A stretch of DNA of 64,000 nt, from contig NC_061072.1 in the NCBI RefSeq assembly GCF_021917145.1, positions 7,729,391-7,793,390 on the forward strand. Reading direction: 5' to 3'. Source of the DNA: Hypomesus transpacificus (lineage: Eukaryota; Chordata; Actinopteri; Osmeriformes; Osmeridae). The notes under the pieces are model-generated. The model searched no databases, was not told the origin of the DNA, and was given only the letters and a program-made list of their open reading frames with translations. The translations under genes and the position numbers were made by a program. Below are positions 1 to 11,310 of this stretch, in pieces. Every line of letters begins with the position of its first letter. Position 1 is the stretch's first letter.

Positions 1-99
1 CAACTGCTGCCTTGAGTGGCTTTCTGTGTTTGGGTAGTGGATTTGGGCCAGTTTTGTCCTTGCCCTTTTATTAGTTCAAGGGTTTTCTCCCTGGAAAGG

Positions 100-232
<133 letters not shown>

Positions 233-1013
233 AACGCGAGAGAAAGGATGGAGGAGCGAGTGAGAAGAAAAGGGAGTTGTAATGGAGCATTTGATTTCCT
301 GTTCACTTTGGGAGCCATTGAGACCTAGACGTGAGAGGATCTGCGATATTGAGAGTGTGCTGATAACAAAGACAGGGATTAAGGGAGATTGAACACAGCT
401 GAGATCTGAGCGCTTTGAGGACTTTATTGGAAAATGTGGCTTTAGAAGTGGAAGTTGTTTAGATTTAGATTCTCTGTTTTTATTGGATGGCATTAGAAGA
501 ACACTGTCTCAGGTAGTGCAGCAAGGGAAGAGCATTAGCTCTTTAGCACCTGTTTGAAAAACGTAGCTTTCCTAATCATTACTCAAGGGATTTAGAGATG
601 CTCTTTTTTTATTTGACTTATGGTAATACATATGTGAACAAAATGACTTTCTATAGTCAGCATTTTAATATTTGCCATTGTCTCTGTATGAGCCTGTTAT
701 TATTGGCCCCAAGCCCTAGCTTTGGTAATGAATATAGTCCTAATCACTGGAATATAATTTATTCAGTGTTTGGTGATTAGATTGGCTTGTTTGCTTCCTG
801 GTAGTGGGTGCACATTAAAAGGCATTAATTAATTTCATGCTGCTTATAATGGATGACCCTTGACAGGACTGCTATAAAACTAATTACACACAGATACCTT
901 TTAGCATTCGTGTTTTTTTCTGTTCATTATCTCTGCTAAGTACAGCCTCTTGTGAGCAATGACATCCAGCTGCTTCTCTACATTTGTTCGGCAGTTTTGT
1001 CGCTCCGCCCTCA

Positions 1014-1023
1014 CCCCCCCCCC

Positions 1024-1078
<55 letters not shown>
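1014..1078. repeat. Poly-C followed by (CA)n
   Basis: A compound simple repeat: a C run of about 27 bases followed directly by about 18 CA units, in the kat6b intron. Runs of this kind are prone to assembly length error. Confidence 0.97.
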
Positions 1079-1431
1079 CACATATGCCCGTCCCCTTGTC
1101 AGACCTCCTTTGTTGCCCTTGCCAGTGTGTATCATAGCATCTGACGTAGGGTGGAAGAGAGGAAAACTGATTGCCTCACCTTCCGTTCCAGTCTTTGAAG
1201 GTGAAAATGGTGCTCCTCCGACCAGGGTTTCATGTCACATCCGACATGAATATGCAATATTCAAGAGGGCCGTGTGTGTGTGTGGGGGGGGGGGAGGGGA
1301 GACGGAAGGGTGGGGGGGGAGAGAAGGAAGGGGATTGAAATGCAATCTAAACCAACCCAGCTAGCATCTAGCACCAAAGCATTTTGTTTTTGTTTGAATG
1401 TCTTTCTTTTTTTTCTCTCGTTTTTTTTTAG

Positions 1432-4400
1432 GTTACCTTCTCACCAGGCAAGAAGGACAAGCTGGCTCCCCTGAGAAGCCCCTGTCAGATCTGGGTCGCT
1501 TATCCTACCTGGCATATTGGAAAAGTGTCATACTGGAGTACCTTTATAAGCACCAAGATAAACACATCAGCGTTAAAGGAATAAGCAGAGCCACTGGGAT
1601 GTGTCCACATGACATCGCCGCTACTCTCCAGCAGCTCAGCATGATTGACAGACAGGATGGCAGGTCAGTTCCTCCGCCCGCCCGCCCGCCCGCCCGCCGC
1701 CTGCCTGCACTGCCGTCTCTGACTTATCCAGGCCAGTGGGTATTTTTAACGCGGCATCCATTAATGCTGCTGAATATTGACAGAAGTAAGTCAGGTTAAG
1801 TGCCCCAAGGACACTGAGCACCTGGTGTTCTGAGGAAAGGCTGCTCTTCTTTAGTTCCTACCACACACACACACACAGAGAGAGAGAGAGACGGACACAC
1901 ATGCTAGCAGTGCGGCCATTGGTAAAGATGTGTGTTGTGTCGGGGTGTTCCTTGGCAGGCTGGTGGTGATCCGGAGAGAGCGTCTGGTCCAAAGACACGT
2001 GGAGAGGCTGAGCACCAGGCCTCGGGTGAACCAGGTGGACCCCCATGGCCTCCACTGGACCCCCACTGTGGCACTCAACGCTGGCCTGTCCGAGGAGGAG
2101 AGGGAGGCCAAGATGGACGTACGTCTCCCGCACACACACACCACACACACACACACACACCACACACCCACTCCACACACACACACACACCGTGGCTTGG
2201 GCCATGCTTGGTCCTGGTGCAGACAGGCTTGCAGAGTCATTGTTTGATCAGCCAGCAGGTTCAAAGCAGGGCCATTAATGGGCAAAGCATGTTTGCCGTC
2301 AGTAGGCATTTAATGTTGTGCAAAATTGGCCCGAATCAGTTCACCACTACATAATTAACGGCACTAAATATTCCATGAAATGCAATCTCTCCACGGCTGC
2401 TTAACGGAAACATGTCCCTGTCTCCTGACAAACATCCAATCGAGGGGCGCCATCCTTGGTATCGACAGGAACCTGTGGTGATTCATTTGTCATGATGTCA
2501 ATTCCAACCATCCCCCCCCCCCCCACACACACACACACATACACACACACACCTCCTGTTTCCCGTCAGTGTCCTGGTTTCCCCTGCTCTGACGCGTCTC
2601 TCTTGGTTGCAGGCGGAGCATCTGAAGGAGCAGGCCAGCAGCTGGGAGGAGGATGAGGAGGATGAGGAGAGGGAGGTGTACACCATGACTCACCGCCGCC
2701 GCCCCGCCACCGCCACGCTCCGCTGCAAGAACCCTTACCGCCCCTACGAGCGCCACCACGCCCCCGGGGACAGGGACCGCTCCGACTCTGAGGATGAAGA
2801 CGAGGATGAGGACGAGGACGAGGAGTTTTCTGACGGCTCGCCTCCGATCCTGACCAAAGCCCACGCTATGCTCGGAGTCAAGAGAAAGGTGATTGTTTTG
2901 TTGGGTGAGGTGACTCACTGGCCCTCCCCGCCCAGGGACGGCTGCTTAGTCACAGTCTTAGTCATGTGGTGTCGGTGCTATGATGGATTGCGGGACTGAA
3001 ATGAATTCCCATCCCGATGTGACAGATTTCTACTTGTCATGCCATGTACAAAGTGTTACTGAGGCAATGTTCGCTTCACTGAAAGGTCTGCTGGATTTTT
3101 CTGCTTCTCCATTTCATCTCCAGCCTCCTTGTGGCCCCACTGCAATAGATAATAGATGTTGTTTTCACTGGTGATGTCAAGTAGTGCAGCCTAGACCTTG
3201 TAGCATTGTCAGTGGTCATGGATTATTTAACACCCTCCTCTTCAGCTCATCTGTTTAGTCTTTATGTCAGTGCCCCCTTGTGTCAGATTTGATATTGCAA
3301 CGGCCTGGTCTAAAAGTCCCTGAAACACAGAGAGGGATTCCAGGAAAAACAACTAAATAGCAAGGATTATTGCTCTTCATTGGTTAAATTAGCTACAGTA
3401 TTTGTTTCACATTATTTGTTCGGTATCGACGAGGAGAGCATTTCATGCTTGTCATGTGAAGTTAGTGGGAAACTGCCTGACTGTGTAGAGAATGTAGCCT
3501 GTCAATGTGTCTTCCTCTGCCTGTGTCATTTGTGGTTTCCACAAGCAGACTGCCCTCTGTGGGAAGGAATGGTCTGGAACATTGAGGCTCTCACTGTCTG
3601 GTTTGACCAAAATCATGAGATCTGAACAGAACACTGTCTCTACGATCGCATCGACCGTATCACCTGGAGAAGGAAAGAGTAGGATGTTTTTGGATGAGTC
3701 TGACATGTCCTGTGTGGGTGTGTTTCAGAGAGCCTTCCTGGCCTTGCGGAGGCGCGGCCGCAAGCGCAAGAGGATCAACAGCAGCGTCACCACGGAGACC
3801 ATCTCGGAGACGACGGAGGTGCTGAACGAGCCCTTCGACAACTCTGAAGACGAGAGGCCCATGCCCCTGCTGGAGCGCACCTGCAGGCTGGGTGAGGACC
3901 TGGACGAGGCCCAGGGCGAGGCCCAGGACGAGGCCCAGAGGAAGCCGCTGAAGCGCAGGAGAGGTCGGCCTAGGCTGCAGAAAAACATAGACAAGGCCAA
4001 CCGGGAGCGCTGGAACAAAGGTATGGAACGGGATTAGATGAGTGGGGTTTTTTAACAACTCACAAACCTCACAAAGGTCCACCACCCACACCACAGAGAT
4101 TCTGCTGTGTGGTCGATGTGAGGGTTCGAGACGGGATTCTAACAATCGTTTATTTTTGTTTCAGGAGACGACGCCATGGCGAAAAAGCCGGACAGACCTC
4201 GACCCATGAAGCGGAAAAAGGGCTGGCCCAAAGGGGTGAAGCGAGGTCCTCCTAAGTGGCGTCTGAAGAACGAGAGAAAGATGGGCTTCAAGCTCAACCT
4301 GTACACTCCTCCTGAGACGCCGCTAGAGCCAGACCAGCACCACATTCAGGCCACCGAGGAACCCAAGGAGGAACCCAGCCTGGACCACAACCTGAACCCT

Positions 4401-6728
4401 GAGCGCCAGAGAGCAGAGCATCAGAGGGTCGTCAAAGAGCTGAACAGTGATCCCCGCAGAGACTCGTCGAGCCAGAAAGTGGAGCTGGAGAAGATGATTC
4501 CCTCAGAGGCCGACAGCCAGGACGACCAGGGTTCTACCAAGCTCAGCTCTACAGAGGGCTCTCCTATGGCCTCTCCTGCCTGTTCTCCGGCCTGTTCTCC
4601 TGCCTGTTCTCCTGCCTGTTCTCCGGCCTGTTCTCCTGTGGGTTCCCCGGCTGGCTCGCCCTCGGAGGAGGACGTCCAAGAGGCTGTGGAACCCCTGGAG
4701 GTCGACCGTCAGGACAGCGAGCGCGACAACTCCTCCTCCTCCCCCAGACAGCTTGAACCCAGCACGGAGGGGCCGGTGGAGGAGGAGGAGGACGAGGAGG
4801 AGGAGGCGAGGCGCGTGGAAGACCAGGACGCCGACGATGAAGACGACAGTCACATCGACACGGCCGACTCGGAGAACGCCAAGCCGGAGCAGGAACCTTC
4901 CAGAGAGCTCCAGGAATATGCTTCGCCTCTTCCAGCGCCGAAAGACACCGACGACCCCGAACCAGGTCAGGAGGAGAGTGTAGCGTCCTGTAGCTCGGAG
5001 GTACCTTCCAACCCCAGAGAAGAGCACCACGAGACAACAGCAGTGGCAGTAACCACACTTGAAGCAGCAGCAGCAACAATAACAACAACAACAATAATAA
5101 CAGCAGCAGTAGCAACAACAGTGTCCGTGTCCCCAGTAGACTCCGATCACCCTGGTGACTCAGAGGAGGAGTGTGCCCCCAGTCCTGCCCAGATCCCTCC
5201 CCAGCCCCCGGCCAGGCCCCCCAGCCCGCCGCCCCCTCCCAGAGAACAGACCCCGCTCTGCCCCGAGATCGACACGGAGACGGCCCGGGCCGCCCAGTCT
5301 CTGACCCGGGAGACGGAGCCCCCCGAGAGCAGCGTGTTCCAGGACTGCGTGGAGACCCAGGAGGCCTGCAGGAACCTCCAGACCTACGGCCACGGGGCTG
5401 CCCACAGCCCCCAGCTGGCCCCCGCCGACGACTGCCCCCAGTCGGACCACAGCAGCCCCCTCTCCTCGGCCCACTCTCACCCCAGCCAGTCGGTCCGCTC
5501 CGTCAGCAGCCCGGCCGTGTCCCTCCTGGAGAGTGGAGGCTACACCCAGATCAGCCCTGAGCACGGGGCGGGCATCTCAGTGGCCTCGCTCCACAACATG
5601 GAGACCAGCCCCATGATGGACGTGCCGTCCGTGTCGGACCACTCGCAGCAGGTGGTGGACAGCGGCTTCAGCGACCTGGGCAGCATCGAGAGTACCACTG
5701 AGAACTACGACAACCCCAGCAGCTACGACTCCACCCTGGGGGGCAGCATCTGCGGGGCGGGCCCCTCCCAAAACAGCTGCTCCTACGGCAGCCTCCCGCC
5801 CAGCGGCCTGGCACAGAGCAGCTGCGCCGTCAGCCAGCAAATGGCCGCCGTCAACCCTGGTGGCTGCGGCATGATCCAGCAGAACAGCCTGAGCTCTCCG
5901 CAGCACTGCAATGTCAAGTCACCCCAGGGCTGCGTAGTGGTAGAGAGGCCGCCGAGCAACAGCCAGCACGCCCAGCACGCCCAACACGCCCAGCAGCTCA
6001 CCCAGCTGAACCCCCACAGCAGACTCCTCTCTCACAATCAGCACAGCCAACACAATCAGCTGCACCAGCACGGCCAGCTCCACCTCCACAGCCAGCACAG
6101 CCACCATCACAATCACCACCTCCAGCACAATCAGCACGCCCAGCACTCCCAGCACAGTCAGCACGCGCTCCACAGTCAGCACAGCCACGCCCACGCCCAG
6201 CACAGCCAGCAGCAGGGCATGGCTCAGTGCGGCATGCCCACCAACTTCGCTACCCCCATGCAGCTGGCTGACATCCCTGAGTCGGGCAATGCCAACCTGG
6301 CCATCTACGAGAGGATGAACCAGGGGGAGTACGCCAGCGCTCACTACTCCCAGCCCTCGGCCACCTTCAGCCTGGCCAAACTGCAGCAGCTGACCAACAC
6401 CCTGATGGACCACCCTCACTCGCTGCCTTTCAACCACTCGGCCTCGCACCCCATCACATCCTATGCAAACAGTGCCTCCTTGTCATCCCAGCATTCGGGC
6501 CTAGTGTCCCTGTCCCAGGCCCCCCACGGTCACGGGGTCTCCGCCCCCCAGGTGCAGGCCACCATGACTCCTCCCCCCAGCCTCGGCTCCTCCTCCTCCA
6601 TGATGCTGCAGCGCAACATGAACATCCCTCCCCCCTCTCAGAGGATCCAGACCCAGATGGCTCCCAAGAGCCACCTGTCCATACGCTCCAAGTCTGCCCC
6701 GCTGTCCCACCACCACCACCACCACCAC

Positions 6729-6768
<40 letters not shown>

Positions 6769-7160
6769 TGTACGGCCGGCCGCCCCCCCAGTCCGTCTCC
6801 ATGCAGGCCCCCTCCAGGACCCTGGCAGCCATGCCCCGCATGAACATGGGCGTGAACATCATGCCGGCGCCAGCCTACAACGTCAACTCCATGAACATGC
6901 CCACGCTCAACGCCATGAACGGATACCGTATGAGCCAGCCCATGATGAACAGCAGCTACCATGGCAACCACACCGCCTACATGAACCAGTCTCCCCAGTA
7001 CTCTATGCAGATGGGGATGATGGGAACACAGCCATATCCCCAGCAGCCAATGCAGGCTCCGCCACATGGCAACATGATGTACACTCCAGCTGGTCACCAT
7101 GGCTACATGAACACTGGCATGACCAAACAGACCCTCAAAGGGCCTTTCATCAGACGGTAA
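1432..7160 (+). CDS. kat6b: kat6b histone lysine acetyltransferase (MYST/KAT6), 3' exons
   Basis: These are the last five coding exons of a MORF/KAT6-type lysine acetyltransferase: 1432-1663, 1959-2118, 2613-2888, 3729-4020 and 4165-7160 (stop TAA 7158-7160). Each is bounded by AG/GT with consistent phase. The first exon encodes the C-terminal part of the MYST domain ([20 protein letters not shown]). Then come an acidic Glu/Asp region (exon 2613-2888), a basic AT-hook-like stretch ([11 protein letters not shown]), the KAT6 signature [16 protein letters not shown], a Ser-rich acidic region, a His/Gln-rich region with His8 followed by polyGln near 6708-6769, and the Met-rich C-terminus ending KGPFIRR. 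KAT6 enzymes form the BRPF-ING5-MEAF6 complex and acetylate histone H3 in the nucleus; the Ser/Met-rich tail is a transactivation region. I chose kat6b over kat6a because of the following dusp29-dusp13-samd8-vdac2 synteny. Upstream exons are outside the window. Confidence 0.95.
1675..1698. repeat. (CCCG)n microsatellite just after a kat6b donor
   Basis: A short CCCG/CCGC tandem tract lies about 12 bases downstream of the splice donor at 1664. Confidence 0.85.
2131..2190. repeat. Interrupted (CA)n microsatellite
   Basis: CA repeats with short interruptions begin 12 bases after the kat6b donor at 2119. A second C/CA tract lies at about 2512-2553 in the same intron. Confidence 0.93.
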
Positions 7161-8510
7161 CTCCCAATCCAACTGGACGGTTCTCACGTGCATTTACTAG
7201 TCCCAGATGCACAGATTTGGCCTTTTGTTTTTGTCATTTGTTGATAATTACGTAAAACCAGCACTTGGAAAGAATGCAAAAAGCTTCATCAATAAGTCGA
7301 CTTTTTAAGCTATGTAAAAGTATTTTTGTTCCTACAGATGGGAAGCCTTACATCATAAATATGAAATTCTATTTAATTAGTGTTGGTGTCCCTCATGTCT
7401 CCTAGGAGCTGGTGGGTTTCCAGGGGAACGGGGGGGGGGGGGGGGAGAGGAGCAGGGGGGGGGGGGGGGGAGAGGAGCAGGGGGGAGGGGAGGGCAGCAG
7501 GGGGGGGGGGGGGGGGGGGGTGGGAGGAAATCCACCGGCATGATTGCAGTTGTGTAGCAGCTCAAATGAAGCCATTTAATGTGCCTGCTACAAACGGAGT
7601 TAGTGGATATTTGAATCTGTTCAGTGTACCTGTCTAACAGTGCTGACAATTAGTTTGTACTATACTCATGCCTTTGTATATTTAAATTATTGTACTTATT
7701 TTGTAAAGTGACAATTAGCATGCTTCAGTCTCTGTTAGTGACAGTGCATTGAGTAGTACTGTACAAGTGTTGTGCTTAATAGCAAGCCATTTTAAAGATA
7801 TCTGGCCTTCACTAGGTTTCCCCTCACAGGGAGAATAATAAAACTATATTTTGTTAATTCTAATAATGTAAAAAATTGTAAACTTAGTCCTGTTTCCAGT
7901 ACTGTTTGAGAGGTTTTATTGCTCTGTATGTATAATTCTGAAGTCTTTTGTAACAGATTTCCTTGAGGCAGCTTTCTGTTTTATAAAGCAGACTGATTTC
8001 TGTCAAAGTAACAAAGCATATCTGTGTTTGTACCCTGACAATTCTAAAACATTTCAAAACGTACCGATGTCCAGAAATGTGGCAGAATAAAACATTTACA
8101 AAAATTACTAAATGATATGGTGAGTAACAATAAAGAAATATAAATTTAGTCCAAAGTCAATATTTTACATAATGCCTTGAAAGTTACATTTTCATTCCAT
8201 CTGTAGATTTGTTTTCTATCTTTATAAAATGTTGGATTTATATTTTACAGAAGTATAGGAGTAGAGCGTGTGAATAGACCAAGCTAAGCTAACGGATTGC
8301 ATGTAAAAAGCAACTTGTGCTTGTGTTTTGTTTATATTGCTCTTTTGTAGACTTTGTACATGTACAGAGGGGCCGGTAAGGACAGGGGGAAAAATCTGGC
8401 TTTGTGCACAAAAATTGGACAGAATGACAGTCTTGTATTTATGACTTTTCTCCTTTTGTCAGTCACTTAAAACGCTGTACATTTTAGCATAAAAATAAAT
8501 TATGATTGAC
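7161..8510 (+). other. kat6b: kat6b 3' UTR
   Basis: AT-rich sequence follows the kat6b stop. AATAAA signals on the plus strand lie at 7837-7842, 8086-8091, 8129-8134 and 8494-8499, so alternative polyadenylation is possible; the last is the most distal candidate. The convergent dusp29 stop lies at 8773. No open frame here looks coding. The end is inferred from the last signal. Confidence 0.6.
7429..7520. repeat. G-run cluster in the kat6b 3' UTR
   Basis: Several G runs of 15 to 20 bases are separated by short AGAGGAGCA-type spacers. If transcribed in the kat6b 3' UTR, the tract has four or more G-runs on the sense strand and could fold as a G-quadruplex. Length may be an assembly approximation. 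Confidence 0.9.
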
Positions 8511-9043
8511 CATGCGCATGCTCCTACTCCTTTGACTCCAGATCAGACTAGTTGCAGAAGATTTGAATGGTGTGTTTCATGTAAAACTCAAGCTTCTTGA
8601 TTCCCCAAAAGTTCAGAACATCGCTCCCGTATAAAACAGTTACTGTACTCCACAGATGGATGTTTGAAGTCATAGGAAACATTCCACTTGTTTGACTATC
8701 ATCCTTTTGTACACATCTGTGGAAGTGATCCACATGAAATTAATTACCCTCTGGGTGCTTTCTGCTCTGCTCTTAATACTCTTCTACCTTCGCCTGGTGG
8801 TTTCCTGAATCCGCTCTCCTCTGTTCCAGAAGGTGACTGTCCAGCTCTCTGAGTTGTTTCAAGAAACCCCAGTTTGGGATGATTCTCCTGCAGTGTTTTA
8901 CGTGGTCGACGGCATCAACAACTGTCATGTTCCTGCAGATCATCAGGTAGGCCAGGAAGAGAGTTGCTGAGCGGCTTCTCCCCATGACACAGTGCACCAG
9001 AAGCTTATCTGGAAACACAAGAGATACAAGGGAGTACTACTAG

Positions 9044-9304
9044 GGTTAGGGAAACGGCTGACCTTAAAACTAAGCCAACAACAGGTTTACAGTGAGGTGT
9101 GGTAGCAGAGTCAAGATCAGGATTAGTTATAGCCAAAACCCTATCCCCAAGTCTAACCCTAACCCTAAATTCAACCCTAAATTTAAAAATGGGGGTTAGG
9201 GAAATGGCTTACGTTAAAACTAAGTCAACAACAGGGTTACAGTGAGGTGTGGTAGCAGAGTCGGGATTAGTTATAGCCATAACCCAATCCGTAAGTCTTA
9301 TGGT
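9044..9304. repeat. Two-copy tandem repeat of about 150 bp in dusp29 intron 2
   Basis: The segment starting GGTTAGGGAAACGGCT at 9044 recurs from 9194 with a few changes; both copies contain CAGTGAGGTGTGGTAGCAGA. Between them are short telomere-like CCCTAACCCTAA units. Confidence 0.85.
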
Positions 9305-9816
9305 TAGATATATTATGTATATATATATCGGCACTTGTGTTTAAAGTAAGACACATGTTTTATCGTACTCTCTGGATTACTGAGTGTCTGGTGGATGAAC
9401 TGGGAAGAGGAGTGGAAATATTGGCTGAGGTTGAAGGTGGGGATGTCTTCTGCCACTACTCCATAGTAGACCACGTCCATGTCGCTGTAGTAGCCCGCTC
9501 CCGTCTCCACGTTATTCCAGGTTCCCTCTGCTGCGTTCAAGATGTGAGTTATTCCCAGTTTCTTCAGATTGTATTTGTCTTTCGCAGTCTCTCTGTCAAA
9601 GTCAAGATTTTTAGGGGTTAGAGCCGAGGGATGTGTGGACAGCTGTAATGAACGACCTCCTCCAACTGTCAAATTCAATTTGGTGATTTATCCTTTTCTT
9701 TTAGGCTGTGAGATAACAGCTGTGTGTACTTTAACATCGAGGAGTATCTCTAATTCATAGCAAACAAAAAAATTCCCCCTTGCCCACTTACTCATCTCCA
9801 ATGTAGACGTTAGGCC

Positions 9817-11148
9817 CAGCGGCGTAACAAGGACTTGGCAGGCCCGAGTGCAGATCTCACCAACGGGCCCCTTACCGACCTATCGTCAGGCGAAATTATT
9901 GAGTTTTCAGTTTAGCAATGCGCAAGGAAATTTAGGCTACTCATGATGTACAATTAAGGGTAACGACTGCTCCTTCTATGTGAAGATAGATTACGGTTTT
10001 CAAAGAAGAACGGCTCAGACTCGCGAGTCTCTGGCTCTAGATTATGCTTGCTACAACACGGAATGAGCATAATGGAACAGTCAGTCATGAGCCGACGTAT
10101 CTGAGACGTTTGAAATAGAGCACGGAGATGAGAAGAAAATCTGATCATTTACCGAGGCTTATCCGACGTTATGAATGACGTTTCGATCTGTCATGTGTGC
10201 TATCTGGGTACTAGTAAAAAAAAAACAGTCACTTCGATGGTGAATATTTGATTTTATGTTCGTTAGATATGCTAGTTTACATTTAGTCTATCTAGCTTTA
10301 GCTATTTTCCGACTACATCCTGCACATAGTTTACTATATCTAACCTGGCCGCTGCCTGGTAGCCTAGGCCTATATGTGCATTTTTATGACGTTTAATAGC
10401 CATGTCAACTGCATACACCAGACCGTAAACGTTATATAATTATTAGCCTACCCTGGTGGCTGAGTTTCACACTCATTGCTGTTGCCGGGCTGGGGGTCAG
10501 ACGTAGCGTCCTCTTCAACACGCTTCGCCACAATCCAAATGAGCATAGTTTTGACAGCTTTGCCACCCTTACATCTTGCTCTTTTCGTTCCTGCCGCTTT
10601 CTGGAGCCACTATTATGTTAAAGGGCATGGCATGGGGTAGCCTAATTCGCTTCAAAACACTAATGCAACACAACTGTAGTATCCCAACAACAACTGTCTG
10701 TGGTATTCCAACAACTGGATGGGAACAATCGTGTGTGGGTGGGCGGGAATCTTTGACAACAATATTACCCAGACATCCTTGCTATTTTTCGAGGGCAATA
10801 TTACTTAATAAAAACGACATTTGTTTCATTCAGCAAAAGGCAAATTAGGAAAAATTAATTATTTGCTGTTGTTAACACTGACTGTTTTTAAAATGTTTAT
10901 TGGGCTGGTGATAGCTCATAATTCTGAATAACTGACACCATAATTAAGAAATGTTTGCGAATTGATAACACTGGATCATATGTGATCCTCAACTTGCGGT
11001 ATTACAGCGGTGCAAGGGGCCCGGTCAGATTGCCTTAAGGGGCCCGGTCAGGTTGTCTCACTTTTACGATGAGATCGAGGACGGGCCCCCTTTCGCCACG
11101 GGCCCTAGTGCAGCTGCACTCCTTGCACTCCCTATAGTTACGCCACTG
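9817..11148. mobile_element. hAT-superfamily DNA transposon (non-autonomous) in dusp29 exon 1
   Basis: The element is 1332 bp. The left end is CAGCGGCGTAAC (9817-9828). The right end, reverse complemented, is CAGTGGCGTAAC (11137-11148), so 11 of 12 bases match. An identical 8-bp direct repeat GTTAGGCC flanks it at 9809-9816 and 11149-11156. An 8-bp duplication with CAG...CTG termini is diagnostic of the hAT superfamily. GGGCCC-rich subterminal motifs occur near both ends. No open frame inside resembles a transposase (longest about 90 codons), so it is probably a deletion derivative mobilised in trans. The matching target duplications suggest a fairly recent insertion. Confidence 0.93.
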
Positions 11149-11310
11149 GTTAGGCCACACCTCATTGACGTGAGTGTATGCCACACATCCACGGTTGAGG
11201 ATTTTATCAAGCTCATAACCCCCAGGTGTGACATATTCATCCACAGGATCAGAAGCTTCTGCCTTGTGAACATTCATCTTCACACCTGCCTTGGAACGGC
11301 GAGAAGCCAT

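Larger units (their letters stand above)
8773..11310 (-). pseudogene. dusp29: dusp29 (DUPD1) dual-specificity phosphatase, first exon split by a hAT transposon
   Basis: This is an atypical dual-specificity phosphatase gene with three coding exons. Exon 1 starts at ATG 11310 and ends at 9792, but is interrupted by a transposon at 9817-11148. Exon 2 is 9592-9369 and exon 3 is 9008-8773. Exon 1 encodes VTPGGYELDKIL and THVNEVWPN before the insertion, and VYIGDE after it up to the GTAAGT donor. Exon 2 has LGITHILNAAEGTWN and the acid-loop region AEDIPTF. Exon 3 has the intact active site [11 protein letters not shown]. Counting one copy of the 8-bp target duplication and no transposon, the coding length is 162+17+224+236 = 639 nt, a clean frame, so everything but the insertion is undamaged. 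DUSP29 dephosphorylates phospho-Tyr/Thr targets in muscle. As written, translation would stop inside the transposon before the catalytic domain. Unless the element is spliced out or the allele is polymorphic, this copy is null. Confidence 0.88.

Noticed and set aside
4503-5150. 215-codon open frame antisense to kat6b
   Set aside because: It is a shadow of the GC-rich, repeat-rich kat6b last exon and has no splice context or recognisable domain.
6501-7193. 230-codon antisense open frame over the kat6b C-terminus
   Set aside because: A by-product of CAC/CAG repeats and Met-rich coding on the other strand.
10576-10848. 90-codon frame in the dusp29 hAT element as a transposase
   Set aside because: No hAT dimerisation or catalytic motif is visible, and the frame is isolated.
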